Assembly (NCBI RefSeq): GCF_041903755.1
Contig: NZ_JBBWVE010000019.1
Location: 1-64,000 of the forward strand
Direction of reading: 5' to 3'
DNA length: 64,000 bases
DNA from: Thiocapsa roseilacustris
GTDB taxonomy: Bacteria > Pseudomonadota > Gammaproteobacteria > Chromatiales > Chromatiaceae
Both the position numbers and the translations under genes were made by a program. This document shows positions 1 to 7,868 of the stretch, one piece after another. How positions within the stretch are numbered: the first letter of the stretch is position 1; the number at the start of each line of letters is the position of its first letter. The notes beneath the pieces are model-generated. The model was given only the letters and a program-made list of their open reading frames with translations, made no database searches and was not told the DNA's origin.

Positions 1-2
1 TG

Positions 3-1688
3 TCCCGGCTGCTCCGTCTGTTTCGCGACGCGCGCGACCGCTGGAGAGCCAAGGCGCTGGAGCGGCAGAAGCGCTTGCGTGCGGCGCAGGTGCGCATTCG
101 CGACTTGGAGGACAGCCGTGCTTACTGGAAAGCGCGGGCCTTGGCGGCTGAAGGCCAAGCACCGGCGAGCGCTGCATCCGGGGGTGAAACCGACGCGGAA
201 CGTGGCGAGGAGCCACCCATGGCGCTGGTCCCGACGCGTCTTGCCAACCACCATCATTCCCTGGAGGTGATGCAGCTCAGCCTGCAGTTGTACCTGCACG
301 CCAGCTTCGGTTGTCGCGGGGTCAGTGGGGTGCTGCGCCTGTTGGCAGGCTATCTGCCGCTGGGTGTCCCCGCCTCGACCACCGTGCTGAATTGGTGCTG
401 TCGGTTGGGTTTGGCCCTCTTGCAGCGCCCCCTGCCGCGGCGCGACGATTGGATTTTCGTCATCGATGAGACGGTGGGCCTCGGCGCGCTGAAATGCTTG
501 GTTGTGCTCGGCATTCCCGTCGCCCGGTTGGCCGAGACCGGCTATTCGCCACGGCATGGCGACATGACGGTGCTGGCCGTCGAGACGACGGTCACGAGTA
601 CCGGTGTTTGGGTGGCGGCGGTGCTGGAACAGGTGAGCGCGCGGACGGGTGTGCCGGTGCAGATCGTCGCCGATCACGGCAGCGACGTGCGCAAGGGCAT
701 CGCCTTGTTTCGCCAACAGGCGCCGAGCTGTGTGGAGACCTATGACATCTCCCATGCCATCGCCACGCACCTGAAGGCGCACTGGCGCGACGACGCGCAC
801 TGGCAGGGGTTTTTGAAGCAGGCCGGTGCAACCTTGAGCCACTTTCAACAAACCGATCTGGCGTTTCTGCTCCCGCCGCGCCAGCGCACCAAAGCGCGCT
901 ATATGGCGATGGATGCCCATGTCGACTGGGCGCAGCGCCTGATTGGCTACCACGATCAGGGCGACTTCAGCGCCATTGGCCGCCCGTGCGTCTTCACCGC
1001 CAATGCCTGGGCGCAGTTGCGCACGGCCCAGGGCAAGCGGCGTGTCGAACCCTTGCGTGCCCTGATCGGAACGCACTATGAGACGCGTGCGGCGTTGTGC
1101 GAGGCGCTGCATGCGGCCGGCGCCACGGCGCTCGAGGATCTGGGTGATACCTTCTGGCGCTTGGCCGATCAGGGCTATGCGCGATTTCTCCAGGCGTTTG
1201 CCTGGGTCTTGCCGTATCGCGCGCGCTTGCCCGAGTGGACGCAGACGATCGCCGTGTCCAAGACCATCCAGACGGTCCTGAAAACCCGGGGCCTCTCGTG
1301 CGCCACACCGGCGGTGGTGCAGGCCGAGTTGGCTGCGCAGGGACCGCTGGCGGCCCCGGTGGCCGAGTTCCGGACACGGATACTCCAGCACCTCGAACAC
1401 GAGGCGGCCAAGCTTCCCGCCGGGGCGACCTGGCTGGCGTCCTCCGATATCATCGAATCGGTCTTCGGCCATTACAAAGCCTTCACCGCCCGCGGCCCGC
1501 TCAAAGAAGTCGGCAGGCTCGTGCTGCTGATTCCGGCCTTCCTCTGCGAACTCACAGCCCCGGTCATCCGCGAGGCGATGGCATCGGTGCGCACCATCGA
1601 TGTCGAGCGGTGGGTCCACACGCACCTCGGGCCCTCCATGCTCGCTCGCCGTCGGCGTGCCCTGAGACCGGCCATGAAAACTGCATGA
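3..1688 (+). CDS. DDE-type transposase, 5' end outside window
   Basis: Probable cut-and-paste transposase of an insertion sequence. The frame is open to the left edge, and the first in-window start candidate is a TTG at 75, so the true start is probably upstream. The N-terminal part is rich in Arg/Lys/Glu and looks like a coiled coil. A plausible acidic triad is visible: Asp in 'FVIDETVG', Asp in 'IVADHGSDV' and Glu in 'SSDIIESVFGHYK'. The last motif resembles the catalytic-Glu region of several DDE families. I cannot name the IS family. It lies directly before a truncated integron cassette gene, which suggests the insertion cut that gene. No frameshift is visible. The transposase assignment is fairly firm; the family is not. 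Confidence 0.7.
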   Translation, partial: SRLLRLFRDARDRWRAKALERQKRLRAAQVRIRDLEDSRAYWKARALAAEGQAPASAASGGETDAERGEEPPMALVPTRLANHHHSLEVMQLSLQLYLHASFGCRGVSGVLRLLAGYLPLGVPASTTVLNWCCRLGLALLQRPLPRRDDWIFVIDETVGLGALKCLVVLGIPVARLAETGYSPRHGDMTVLAVETTVTSTGVWVAAVLEQVSARTGVPVQIVADHGSDVRKGIALFRQQAPSCVETYDISHAIATHLKAHWRDDAHWQGFLKQAGATLSHFQQTDLAFLLPPRQRTKARYMAMDAHVDWAQRLIGYHDQGDFSAIGRPCVFTANAWAQLRTAQGKRRVEPLRALIGTHYETRAALCEALHAAGATALEDLGDTFWRLADQGYARFLQAFAWVLPYRARLPEWTQTIAVSKTIQTVLKTRGLSCATPAVVQAELAAQGPLAAPVAEFRTRILQHLEHEAAKLPAGATWLASSDIIESVFGHYKAFTARGPLKEVGRLVLLIPAFLCELTAPVIREAMASVRTIDVERWVHTHLGPSMLARRRRALRPAMKTA

Positions 1689-1791
1689 ACATTTCTCGGC
1701 CTTCCGATGGGAAATTGAACAGCCTAGCGGCCAACTGACAGAGACGGGCCAACTGAGTCTCACCGGGGAATCACTTGAACCGCATCCGGAG

Positions 1792-2040
1792 TTGGGAGGG
1801 CCACGCAGCATTGTTCTATGCTCCTACACGGCAGATGTTTTTTCTGATGTAGAGATTCTAAATGGAGACGTCCTATGTAACGGCGGAACCTGGGAAGCTA
1901 CTCGATCAGGTGACATATGTGACGTCAACAGCGATGGACTCTTCAATTTCGCGGATGTTGTCGCACTCTATAGAAACTGCAAGGGCTCATGTGTGCCGCG
2001 AGGCATAAACCAGTTCTGGCGCAACTGCCACACTCGATAG
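1792..2040 (+). pseudogene. cassette gene remnant with dockerin-like calcium motif
   Basis: This is the 3' part of a reading frame that stays open upstream into the end of the insertion sequence, so its own start appears lost; TTG at 1792 is only the first nominal start. Near the C terminus it reads 'DVNSDGLFNFADVVAL', the Asp-x-Asn-x-Asp-Gly pattern of EF-hand/dockerin-type calcium loops, followed by several cysteines. The base composition is more AT-rich than the rest of the window, which fits a mobile cassette. Its TAG stop (2038-2040) abuts the attC-like site, as in integron cassettes. The function of the original protein is unknown. Confidence 0.5.
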
Positions 2041-2120
2041 CCTAAAATTCAAATCCAACCGACGCCAAGAAAAGCGCCGCTTCGCTCTGCTTTTTGGCGC
2101 GGCTGATTTGAGCGTTAGGC
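2040..2120 (+). other. integron attC (59-base element) site
   Basis: An 81-bp site with integron attC architecture. The right core GTTAGGC is at 2114-2120 (consensus GTTRRRY, cut between G and T). Near-complementary GCCTAAA is at 2040-2046. Between them lie nested inverted arms: TCAAATC (2049-2055) with GATTTGA (2105-2111), and CGCCAA (2063-2068) with TTGGCG (2094-2099), with AAAAGC/GCTTTT extending the inner stem. It starts at the stop codon of the upstream fragment and ends 18 bp before the next start, which is where attC belongs. No integrase gene or attI is visible in the window. Confidence 0.7.
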
Positions 2121-2138
2121 GGCAAAAATGGAGACCGC

Positions 2139-2609
2139 ATGTTTTCACCGATTATCATCGTCTCCCGTGAGGAGGTGAACTCCAAGGATACGATCTCTGT
2201 GCTCAAGGCACTGCATGCCTTGGTTGCTTCACCCGAAGGAGCACTCAGGTACTTCGAATCCGTAGACATTGCCTTCCATGGATACAACGACTGGAACGAA
2301 GAACTATTCGAGATTCAAGTGGTGAGAGAGTGCGTTTACGCACTTGATGAAGAATTCCCATATTGGCTGTTCTTTTTGGACAAGAGCGCTCTCGGCCTTC
2401 AATGCATCGCGCATTGCTTTTTACCTCCCTTCCTTACCGATGAAGCCAAGAAAGAGATTTTTCTGGAGCGTCTCAACGACCTACTAACGCGGCGCTGGTT
2501 CCCAGCGATGAATCAAGTATGTGACGCGGCAGGCTTCAGCGAGGAACAGATAGAAGCACTTTCGGAACGGTCCGTTCGATATCTTCTCGGCGGCCCAATT
2601 TCCGACTAA
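2139..2609 (+). CDS. cassette-encoded protein, CRR6-like (tentative)
   Basis: A 156-residue soluble protein carried immediately downstream of the attC site, so most likely a gene cassette. It is acidic, with no signal peptide or membrane segment. The body 'EFPYWLFFLDK' followed by 'CFLPPFLTDE' and 'RWFPAMN' reminds me of bacterial proteins annotated as chlororespiratory-reduction-6 (CRR6) domain proteins, but that is recalled similarity and unverified. The ATG at 2139 is the first start in the cassette; the spacing from the attC core is short, as expected. It is more AT-rich than the chromosomal genes to the right. Cellular role unknown. Confidence 0.6.
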   Translation: MFSPIIIVSREEVNSKDTISVLKALHALVASPEGALRYFESVDIAFHGYNDWNEELFEIQVVRECVYALDEEFPYWLFFLDKSALGLQCIAHCFLPPFLTDEAKKEIFLERLNDLLTRRWFPAMNQVCDAAGFSEEQIEALSERSVRYLLGGPISD

Positions 2610-2690
2610 CGAGTGGCTCGGCTGCGACCGCCAGCCTTGACGTAAGAGTCGGATGACATACAACAGCGCCAAGGGGTGTGAACAAAAGTA

Positions 2691-2900
2691 ATGAGCCTCA
2701 TCATAGGTTGGGTTCTCGGCGGTTTTTTTGGTGGTCTTTTCGCTGGTGCGCTTTTCGGACCATCAATTTTTCTTGTTTCCATTAGCTCTATACTTGGCGG
2801 GACCGCTGCTGCTCATATTACTGTATTCAAAGGCACGAAAGACATAGATAGTGCTCGACCGAAAACCCCGTTTTTTTCCCGCCCCGGCACCTCGCCCTGA
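2691..2900 (+). CDS. small glycine-rich membrane protein
   Basis: A 69-residue open frame starting with ATG. The first 50 residues are hydrophobic and Gly-rich ('GWVLGGFFGGLFAGALFG'), enough for two short membrane-spanning helices with GxxxG-type packing, followed by a polar tail. No family is recognised. It sits between the cassette gene and transposase remnants in AT-richer DNA and could be another cassette gene, but I do not see a convincing attC on either side of it. It may not be expressed. Confidence 0.35.
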   Translation: MSLIIGWVLGGFFGGLFAGALFGPSIFLVSISSILGGTAAAHITVFKGTKDIDSARPKTPFFSRPGTSP

Positions 2901-3048
2901 ATGGCGGGCCGGGGCCAGCGTATTCAATCGAGCCGCATTCGATGCGGATTCGTGGAATTAAACCGGATTAATGCGAATGACTCGCATCACCGCCATTCCG
3001 CAGGCGCACCACTCCCGTCGGGGTCGGCACCGGACCCGATCGAAAGGG

Positions 3049-3330
3049 TCAAGCAGCGCGTCGGCGGCGCTGTCGTTCCCGCTCGCGCCGCGCCTCCTCG
3101 GCCTCCTGCGCCAACAGCAGCGTACCGATGCGCTGGAGGTTGCGCGCCACCACCGCCAAGGCGACATAGCGCTTGAAGCCGTCGATCCCGTGATCGCGAC
3201 AGCGGTCGAGCCCGTGAACCTCCAGCGCGTTGATGGCGGACTCCACGGCGGAGTGTTTGCGGCGCAGCTGGATGAAGCGCGGATCGCCTTCGCGTTCGCG
3301 CTCGGCCGCCGAGCATTTGCCCTTTTTGAA
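3049..3330 (-). pseudogene. DDE transposase C-terminal fragment
   Basis: On the minus strand a continuous frame gives 'RRKHSAVESAINALEVHG' and then 'DRCRDHGIDGFKRYVALAVV'. This is the conserved C-terminal block, carrying the catalytic Glu, of a common IS DDE transposase family. It is 5'-truncated: the upstream sequence stops matching at about 3330, exactly where the neighbouring Y1-transposase unit begins. The N-terminal DDE residues are missing, so it cannot be active. The fragment ends in a basic tail at 3049. Confidence 0.7.
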
Positions 3331-4096
3331 TTACGGTGACACTTTACTATTTACACCATTTCGGGCTCGGCTTATGCTATGCCCATGTCTCGGCTCCCAC
3401 GCATCATCGTACCCGGCATCCCCCACCATGTGACGCAACGTGGGAACATGCGCCAGCAGATCTTCATGGAAGACGACGACTATGCGCTCTACAGAGATTG
3501 GCTAGCCCAGGCGTGTCGATCAAACGGCGTGGACGTCTGGTCCTATTGCCTGATGCCAAACCATGTTCACTTGATTCTCGCGCCTTCTGACGAGACCGGA
3601 CTGTCCCGCGCCGTCGGCGAAACGCATCGTCGATATAGCGGGTACATCAACGCACGATTGCGGGTCACTGGCCATTTGTTTCAAGGGCGGTTCGGTTGTG
3701 TGGCGATGGATGAACCACATTTGATGGCAGCTTTCCGATACGTGGCTTTGAATCCCGTCAAGGCGAAGCTGGCTGCGACGGCTGCCGACTGGCCTTGGTC
3801 CAGCACGCCAGCACATCTCCGGCGCCAGGACGATGGCTTGGTGACTGTTTCTCCACTACTGGATCGCGTCGATCGTTTCGCGGACTTCTTGGAGGTACCA
3901 GTCGATCCTGAACAGGTTGCCGCTCTCACGAAGGGTCAAACGATAGGGCGACCATTGATGGGTGACCAAGCGCTCGGCGAACTCGAAAAACGACTTGGCC
4001 GCACGCTACGTCCTGGCAAACGTGGCCGGCCGCCCTCGCAGAAGAATGACCCGAGACAACTAAACTTAGTGTAAATGGTACAGTGTCACCGTAATT
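3329..4096 (+). mobile_element. REP-associated transposase unit with 28-bp inverted ends
   Basis: The unit is bounded by inverted repeats of about 28 bp: 3329-3356 (AATTACGGTGACACTTTACT...) and 4069-4096 (its reverse complement with two mismatches). It contains a single Y1/HUH transposase gene whose TAA stop lies inside the right repeat. The left flank is a DDE transposase remnant and the right flank is the C-terminal end of what looks like another RAYT, so the unit has inserted into, or recombined with, older elements. The pentamer GCCCT occurs at 3319-3323 and 4097-4101, but the flanks seem to come from different genes, so I do not claim a target duplication. Confidence 0.65.
3379..4074 (+). 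CDS. REP-associated tyrosine transposase (RAYT, Y1_Tnp)
   Basis: A single-strand-specific HUH transposase of the IS200-like Y1 family. The N terminus 'PRIIVPGIPHHVTQRGN' and the metal-binding 'MPNHVHLI' (His-hydrophobic-His) near residue 60 are diagnostic; a candidate nucleophilic Tyr lies in 'THRRYSGYIN'. The C-terminal tail is basic ('GKRGRPPSQKND'), as usual in RAYTs. The 231-residue length is typical and the frame is intact. Start ATG 3379 or 3385. Unlike domesticated RAYTs embedded between REPs, this one has long terminal inverted repeats, more like the IS-like RAYT groups. It could mobilise related ends elsewhere in the genome. Confidence 0.85.
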   Translation: MPMSRLPRIIVPGIPHHVTQRGNMRQQIFMEDDDYALYRDWLAQACRSNGVDVWSYCLMPNHVHLILAPSDETGLSRAVGETHRRYSGYINARLRVTGHLFQGRFGCVAMDEPHLMAAFRYVALNPVKAKLAATAADWPWSSTPAHLRRQDDGLVTVSPLLDRVDRFADFLEVPVDPEQVAALTKGQTIGRPLMGDQALGELEKRLGRTLRPGKRGRPPSQKNDPRQLNLV

Positions 4097-4228
4097 GCCC
4101 TCTTTCCGCGGTCGGCCGGACATGCCGGGCCAAGTGCGCCGACCGACCATCGTCGTTATCTGTTTTCGAAAGCGTTCACTGCCCGGGACGAAACCACGGT
4201 TGGTCGCATCTCGAAGGCCGTTCCGCAT
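4097..4228 (-). pseudogene. C-terminal remnant of a second RAYT-like transposase
   Basis: On the minus strand the frame reads 'GSERFRKQITTMVGRRTWPG' then 'SGRPRKEG'. This matches the pattern (GxERF...GRR...PGRPRK) that ends many REP-associated transposases. There is a stop just upstream of the Met at 4228, so only the tail survives. At 4096 it runs straight into the inverted repeat of the intact RAYT unit. Degraded and inactive; family call from motif only. Confidence 0.45.
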
Positions 4229-4296
4229 GTCCTACCGATTGGTCGTTGTCCCGCGGGAACAGATGCACCGAGTGATAGCAGAAAACCGTGGTCTGT

Positions 4297-4377
4297 CCCC
4301 GGTTTCCGTTTCCTCCGTGTCCCCGGTTTACTCCGGTTTCTCCCGGTTTCCGTGCCCGGCTTCCGCCGGTTTCCGCG
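4297..4377. repeat. CCGGTTTCC degenerate tandem repeat
   Basis: About eighty bases contain repeated variants of CCGGTTTCC / CCGGTTTAC / CCGGTTTCTC with short spacers (at least five units). It is low-complexity sequence between the transposase graveyard and the next gene; no function is evident. Confidence 0.6.
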
Positions 4378-4458
4378 TCCCTTGCGAAGCTCGGAACCGC
4401 CAAGGCTTCGGCAATTCGTTCGCCTTTCGGTCGAGCGCCTCCTGCGCGAATGGCTGTC

Positions 4459-4938
4459 TCATGGAATGTCGATCGGGATGACGACCGTCTTATCGGGTCC
4501 GGGCGTGGCAACGGTGAGCAAAACCGTATAGCTGCCGCTCGCCCAGTTGCCCTTAGCAGGGCGGGCCGCCAGGCGATAGACCCCGGGTTGCGGCTCGGAA
4601 AAGCAGGACGCACAGGCCGCGGTCGTGACGAATGTCGGCGTGACGCCGCCGGGATTAGTGATCGAGCCCAACGAGAACGCGGTTTCCCCCAAGCCCGTGT
4701 TCGGGATCTGCACAAGGATACCCACAACCGAGTCATTTCCGTCGGCGGCCACGCCAACCGAGCCCGAATCGGTACAACGTGTTGAAGCAAAACTGCACAA
4801 GTTCACATCCACCAGCACGGTCGTCTGCGACCGGCTGATCACCTGAGTGCCGTCCGCGAAGGCAGAGCCGAACGGCATGCCGATTCCTATGGACAGACCA
4901 AGCATGAGCAATCCGTCGTGCCGTAAATGATTCGTCAT
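4459..4938 (-). CDS. secreted protein of unknown function
   Basis: A 159-residue exported protein. The start is ATG 4938, chosen over an upstream in-frame Met because GGAAGAG lies at proper spacing and it yields a clean signal peptide ('LLMLGLSIGIGMPFGSAFA'). The mature part is Thr/Val/Ser-rich and beta-like, with cysteines in 'NLCSFASTRC' and 'AACASCF' that could form disulfides. No family recognised. It resembles small periplasmic or surface beta-sandwich proteins in composition only. It stands alone, with no obvious operon partner. Confidence 0.6.
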   Translation of the reverse strand: MTNHLRHDGLLMLGLSIGIGMPFGSAFADGTQVISRSQTTVLVDVNLCSFASTRCTDSGSVGVAADGNDSVVGILVQIPNTGLGETAFSLGSITNPGGVTPTFVTTAACASCFSEPQPGVYRLAARPAKGNWASGSYTVLLTVATPGPDKTVVIPIDIP

Positions 4939-5407
4939 AAGACTCTTCCAGGGTTGGTTAGGAAAGGATCTTGGACCGTCTGACGCCGACGAGGTTGGGA
5001 CGGAAGTGCCGCCTGTCAACATGAAGGCACTGACAGGTTATCCGCCCCAAGTGTGGAGTCTCCCCGATGTTCTCGAGAGGGCCTAATGTTGTGATCGCGG
5101 ATTGCTCGATCGCGGGTCTTGCACCCTTGGACTGCTTCGAACAGGCCGAAGCTGTCGGGATGCGCTGCAAATCCCTCATCGAGCAGGGCTCCGCCGGCCG
5201 GGTGCTGGAGAGCCTGCGCGCAGCCGGGGGTGTGGGACTGCCCGAGAACCGGATCGTACGGCCGGCGTTCGGCCGGACAACCCCAATGCCTCATCGAAGA
5301 CGGAAGACGAGCGATTGAGGTCGGGTCTTTCCTTTGAGAGCCACCACGACGCCGGCCGCGCTGGGTCGGCTTGAGCGACTTGATGTGTCTTATTCAGGCT
5401 TCATCCT
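4939..5407. other. intergenic stretch without a supportable gene
   Basis: Short open frames exist on both strands (for example 5067-5318 plus and 5016-5294 minus), but they overlap each other, have no recognisable domain and no good ribosome site. The frame opposite to each is equally open, as expected at this GC content. It contains the probable promoter region of the secreted protein to its left. Nothing else can be supported. Confidence 0.5.
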
Positions 5408-5807
5408 TCAGGCTAGCCCCGTTTCCGGTGCGGCCACTCGATCGCGTGTGAGGCGTACGCGGATGACGAGATCGGACCCTTCTTGTCCGAGTGTCAGGTT
5501 ACGTTGGGAGGTTCCGTCGGAGATGGTGAAGAGACGGGCCGGCCCCTGCTGATCGGGATCGTCGGTGCGGGGCGACGACCAGAACCTGAAGCGCGTTCGC
5601 GTCCTGTATGCCGTTCAGCCAGCCCGGAGCGCAGGGGGTTCTTGCGATGCCGACCCCGGGGAACGACAAGCCTCCGTCGGCCGTGCGTTCGGCCTGATTA
5701 ACGACATATTTCGAGGGCTCGAAGGTGAAGGGGTAGAGACCCACTGCCCAATAGCCGAGCAGAAAGAGGATGAGGATCAACGCCTTGGTTTGGCCTCGGC
5801 TGAGCAT
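5408..5807 (-). pseudogene. VanZ/LamG-like membrane protein, frameshifted and truncated
   Basis: Starting at ATG 5807 the minus strand encodes an N-terminal membrane helix ending in the Tyr-Pro-Phe motif ('GYWAVGLYPFTFEP') and then the start of a LamG-like (concanavalin-like) domain. At about 5555 the frame breaks: the annotated frame turns into an Arg-rich tail, whereas the next frame continues sensibly as 'DQQGPARLFTISDGTSQRNL' then 'LGQEGSDLVIRVRL', ending at 5408. That block is typical of the lectin-like part of VanZ-family proteins, whose C-terminal VanZ membrane domain is absent. So the gene carries a frameshift and a 3' truncation. It lies downstream, on the same strand, of the propeller gene. 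Confidence 0.6.
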
Positions 5808-5856
5808 CTCGTGCGTGTCCGTGCGGTTCTCGGGGCTGGAGTGCGATGCCCAGGCG

Positions 5857-7107
5857 TCAGTCGGCGCGCCGCCCAAATCGGTATTGGATGTTGGTCGGTC
5901 CGCCTTTGGCCTCGCGTGTCACCCAGGCGGCGTGCAGGTTGCCGACGTCGTCCAGGGCGATGGACGGGTGGCTCTGCTCCTCCGCGCCGGATGCACCTGG
6001 AAGCGGCAGGTTCTCGCTCCAAGCGCCGTCCGCGTACCAGCTCAGGAGGATGTCGCCCTGTCCTTCGCGCTCGTCGGTCCAGGCGGCGACGAGCGTGCCG
6101 TCGGAGTGGCCGGCTACGCTGACGTGCCATTGCGCGGACAGCTCGCCGAAGTCGTCCTGCACTCGCTCGTTCGGGCCGAATCCGTCCGGTCCGAAGTGTC
6201 CGGCATAGACGTCGTAGCCGTGACGGAAGTTGCGTTTGTCCTCCCAGGCGGCGAGCAGGCGGTCGGCGCCATAGGGTGCGACCGCGACCCGTGCGACGCC
6301 GTGACCTGCGCCGAAGGGCAGCACGGGACCCGGCGGGTCCTCGCTGATTCGCACCGGCGGATCGAAACTGCAGGGCTGACCGGGTGCGCTTGCCGTGGCC
6401 ATGATGATGGTGTGACCGGGACGGCGATCCTCCCAGGCGACAACGAGCCGTTCGCCGACCTGTGCGGCGGTCGGGAAGAGTTGGTCGGCCGCCGGGGCGG
6501 CCGCTTCCGCCGGACAGCGCCCCTTCACCGTCTGACCGAGAGCGCCGTCGCGGCCGAGCGTCGCCGTCATGATCCGCGCGGTCCCGGTCTGCCGATCGGC
6601 CCAGACCGCGACGAGATCCCCGGCGGAGCCGTCCAGGCTGACCTGAGCACCTTTCGGGCTGAGCTCCGCGGACGGTCCGAGTCCCTCCGGGGTCACGAGC
6701 CGCACGAGGATCCGTCCGTCCTCCTCCCAGGCCACGGCGAAGCGGCGATCGGGCAGGGCGGCGACGGCGGGCTCGAAGGCGTCGCCTTCGCCGCTGATCT
6801 GGATCGCGGGGGCAAAGACGCCGGCATTCGGATCCTTCAGCGCCAGGTAGGCGCGCGGGGTTCCCGCGTGCTCGTCGTCCCAGACTACCGCGACCGTCCC
6901 GTCCGAGACGGCAAGGCTGCGTCGTCCGGCGGACGACATCTGGTGGAAGACGCCCGCCGAGGTCCCGGCCACCTCGATCGACGGCTCATCGAAGGTCCAA
7001 GGCTGCGCCGCGATCGCCCCCGAGGCCGTCGCCAACGCCAGACCGGCAGCGAGCGCCTTGGGGATGTGGACCGGACGCCCGGCGCAAGCCATCACAGAAC
7101 GGCTCAC
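5857..7107 (-). CDS. exported beta-propeller (sialidase/BNR-like) protein
   Basis: A protein of about 416 residues with a signal peptide ('ALAAGLALATASGAIAA') and at least six repeats around Ala-Val-Ala-Trp-Glu-Asp/Thr ('VAVVWDDE', 'RFAVAWEED', 'LVVAWEDRR', 'LLAAWEDKR', 'LVAAWTDER', 'LHAAWVTRE'). These are the spaced Trp-Asp/Glu blades of a sialidase-type six-bladed propeller. It is probably periplasmic; no catalytic Arg triad can be assigned, so a binding role is as likely as hydrolysis. The start is GTG 7107, overlapping the stop of the upstream thioredoxin gene (translational coupling); ATG 7092 is an alternative. It likely acts with that thioredoxin. Confidence 0.65.
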   Translation of the reverse strand: MSRSVMACAGRPVHIPKALAAGLALATASGAIAAQPWTFDEPSIEVAGTSAGVFHQMSSAGRRSLAVSDGTVAVVWDDEHAGTPRAYLALKDPNAGVFAPAIQISGEGDAFEPAVAALPDRRFAVAWEEDGRILVRLVTPEGLGPSAELSPKGAQVSLDGSAGDLVAVWADRQTGTARIMTATLGRDGALGQTVKGRCPAEAAAPAADQLFPTAAQVGERLVVAWEDRRPGHTIIMATASAPGQPCSFDPPVRISEDPPGPVLPFGAGHGVARVAVAPYGADRLLAAWEDKRNFRHGYDVYAGHFGPDGFGPNERVQDDFGELSAQWHVSVAGHSDGTLVAAWTDEREGQGDILLSWYADGAWSENLPLPGASGAEEQSHPSIALDDVGNLHAAWVTREAKGGPTNIQYRFGRRAD

Positions 7108-7577
7108 GAGGCACCCGCGGCGGCGAGTGCCTCTTGGATCTTGGTGTCGGCTTCGAGCAGATCCTCGATCCGCTGCACACCCACTAGACGCAGGACCGTC
7201 TCACCGTCCGGTGTCATGAATGAAAAGACGGGCGTCACGAAGGCGTCGTAGCGGGTCCCGAGCTCGCGCTCGGTGATGCGCTCGCCGCTCGGCAGGCGCA
7301 GACGCTCGCCGCTCTCGGCATCGACATAGGCGAGCACGTAATGCGCGGAATAACGCTCGCGAACCTGAGCGTCGGAGAAGGCTTCCTTGTTGGTCTTCTC
7401 GCAGTAGCCGCAGCCGTAGCGGCCGAAGTAAACGAATAAGGGTTTGCCCTCGTCACGCGCCTGTTGCATGGCCTGGTCGAAGGGCTTGAAGGCGTAGCCG
7501 TGCGGCGCCTCGGCGTGGGCTGCGGCACCGGATGTCAGGAGAAGGCCGAGGAGGGCCGATCGAGCGAATCGGGTCAT
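7104..7577 (-). CDS. periplasmic thioredoxin-like protein (SoxW-type)
   Basis: A 157-residue thiol-disulfide oxidoreductase. It has a signal peptide ('SALLGLLLTSGAAAHA') and then a thioredoxin fold with the redox motif Cys-Gly-Tyr-Cys in 'FGRYGCGYCEK' near residue 55; the cis-Pro region is 'FVTPVFSFM'. This resembles the single-domain thioredoxins (SoxW/DUF255-like 'thioredoxin_7') found in sulfur-oxidising bacteria. Its last bases overlap the start of the propeller gene, so the two are probably co-translated. It may keep a periplasmic partner reduced; the specific sulfur role is inference. Confidence 0.75.
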   Translation of the reverse strand: MTRFARSALLGLLLTSGAAAHAEAPHGYAFKPFDQAMQQARDEGKPLFVYFGRYGCGYCEKTNKEAFSDAQVRERYSAHYVLAYVDAESGERLRLPSGERITERELGTRYDAFVTPVFSFMTPDGETVLRLVGVQRIEDLLEADTKIQEALAAAGAS

Positions 7578-7669
7578 GGGTTCAAGCTTCCGTGAATGCG
7601 ATGAAACAAAGTGCGTACCGGCACCTTATCAAATGCCGGGGTGGACCGGCACCCGGGGCTTGTGTGTAC

Positions 7670-7739
7670 CTCCGGCCATCGTGGCACGTGGCGCAGAGCG
7701 CCACGGGGCATGCGTGACACCGCCGAGCGGTGTCACGAG
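7670..7739. repeat. 70-bp double-hairpin repeat, copy A
   Basis: Two adjacent perfect or near-perfect hairpins: GTGGCGCAGAGCGCCAC and GTGACACCGC...GCGGTGTCAC. The same unit recurs in reverse orientation at 60598-60668 with few changes, so it is a dispersed repeat. It lies in the 290-bp gap between trkH and the thioredoxin gene, which otherwise shows nothing coding. Confidence 0.75.
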
Positions 7740-7868
7740 CGATGGACCGCAACCAGGATTGGACGTCTGAGCGGTGAGGATGGGTTTCGCTGCGCTCTAC
7801 CTATCCTACGGATCTCGGTTGTTTTTGAATCGTTCCAAAGCTCTCGCCGAGTCGAGATGATTCTGCGG

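Noticed and set aside
2603..2715. Possible second attC after the cassette gene (GACTAAC ... GTTGGGT)
   Set aside because: The first core breaks the consensus, the arms pair for only about five bases, and the second core would lie inside the next reading frame.
3319..4101. GCCCT on both sides of the RAYT unit as a target-site duplication
   Set aside because: The two flanks appear to come from different transposase genes, and both encode Lys/Glu-Gly at that point, so a five-base match is easily accidental.
5067..5318. Open frame of 83 residues on the plus strand
   Set aside because: Overlaps equally long frames on the opposite strand, has no domain, no good ribosome site and no signal of codon bias.
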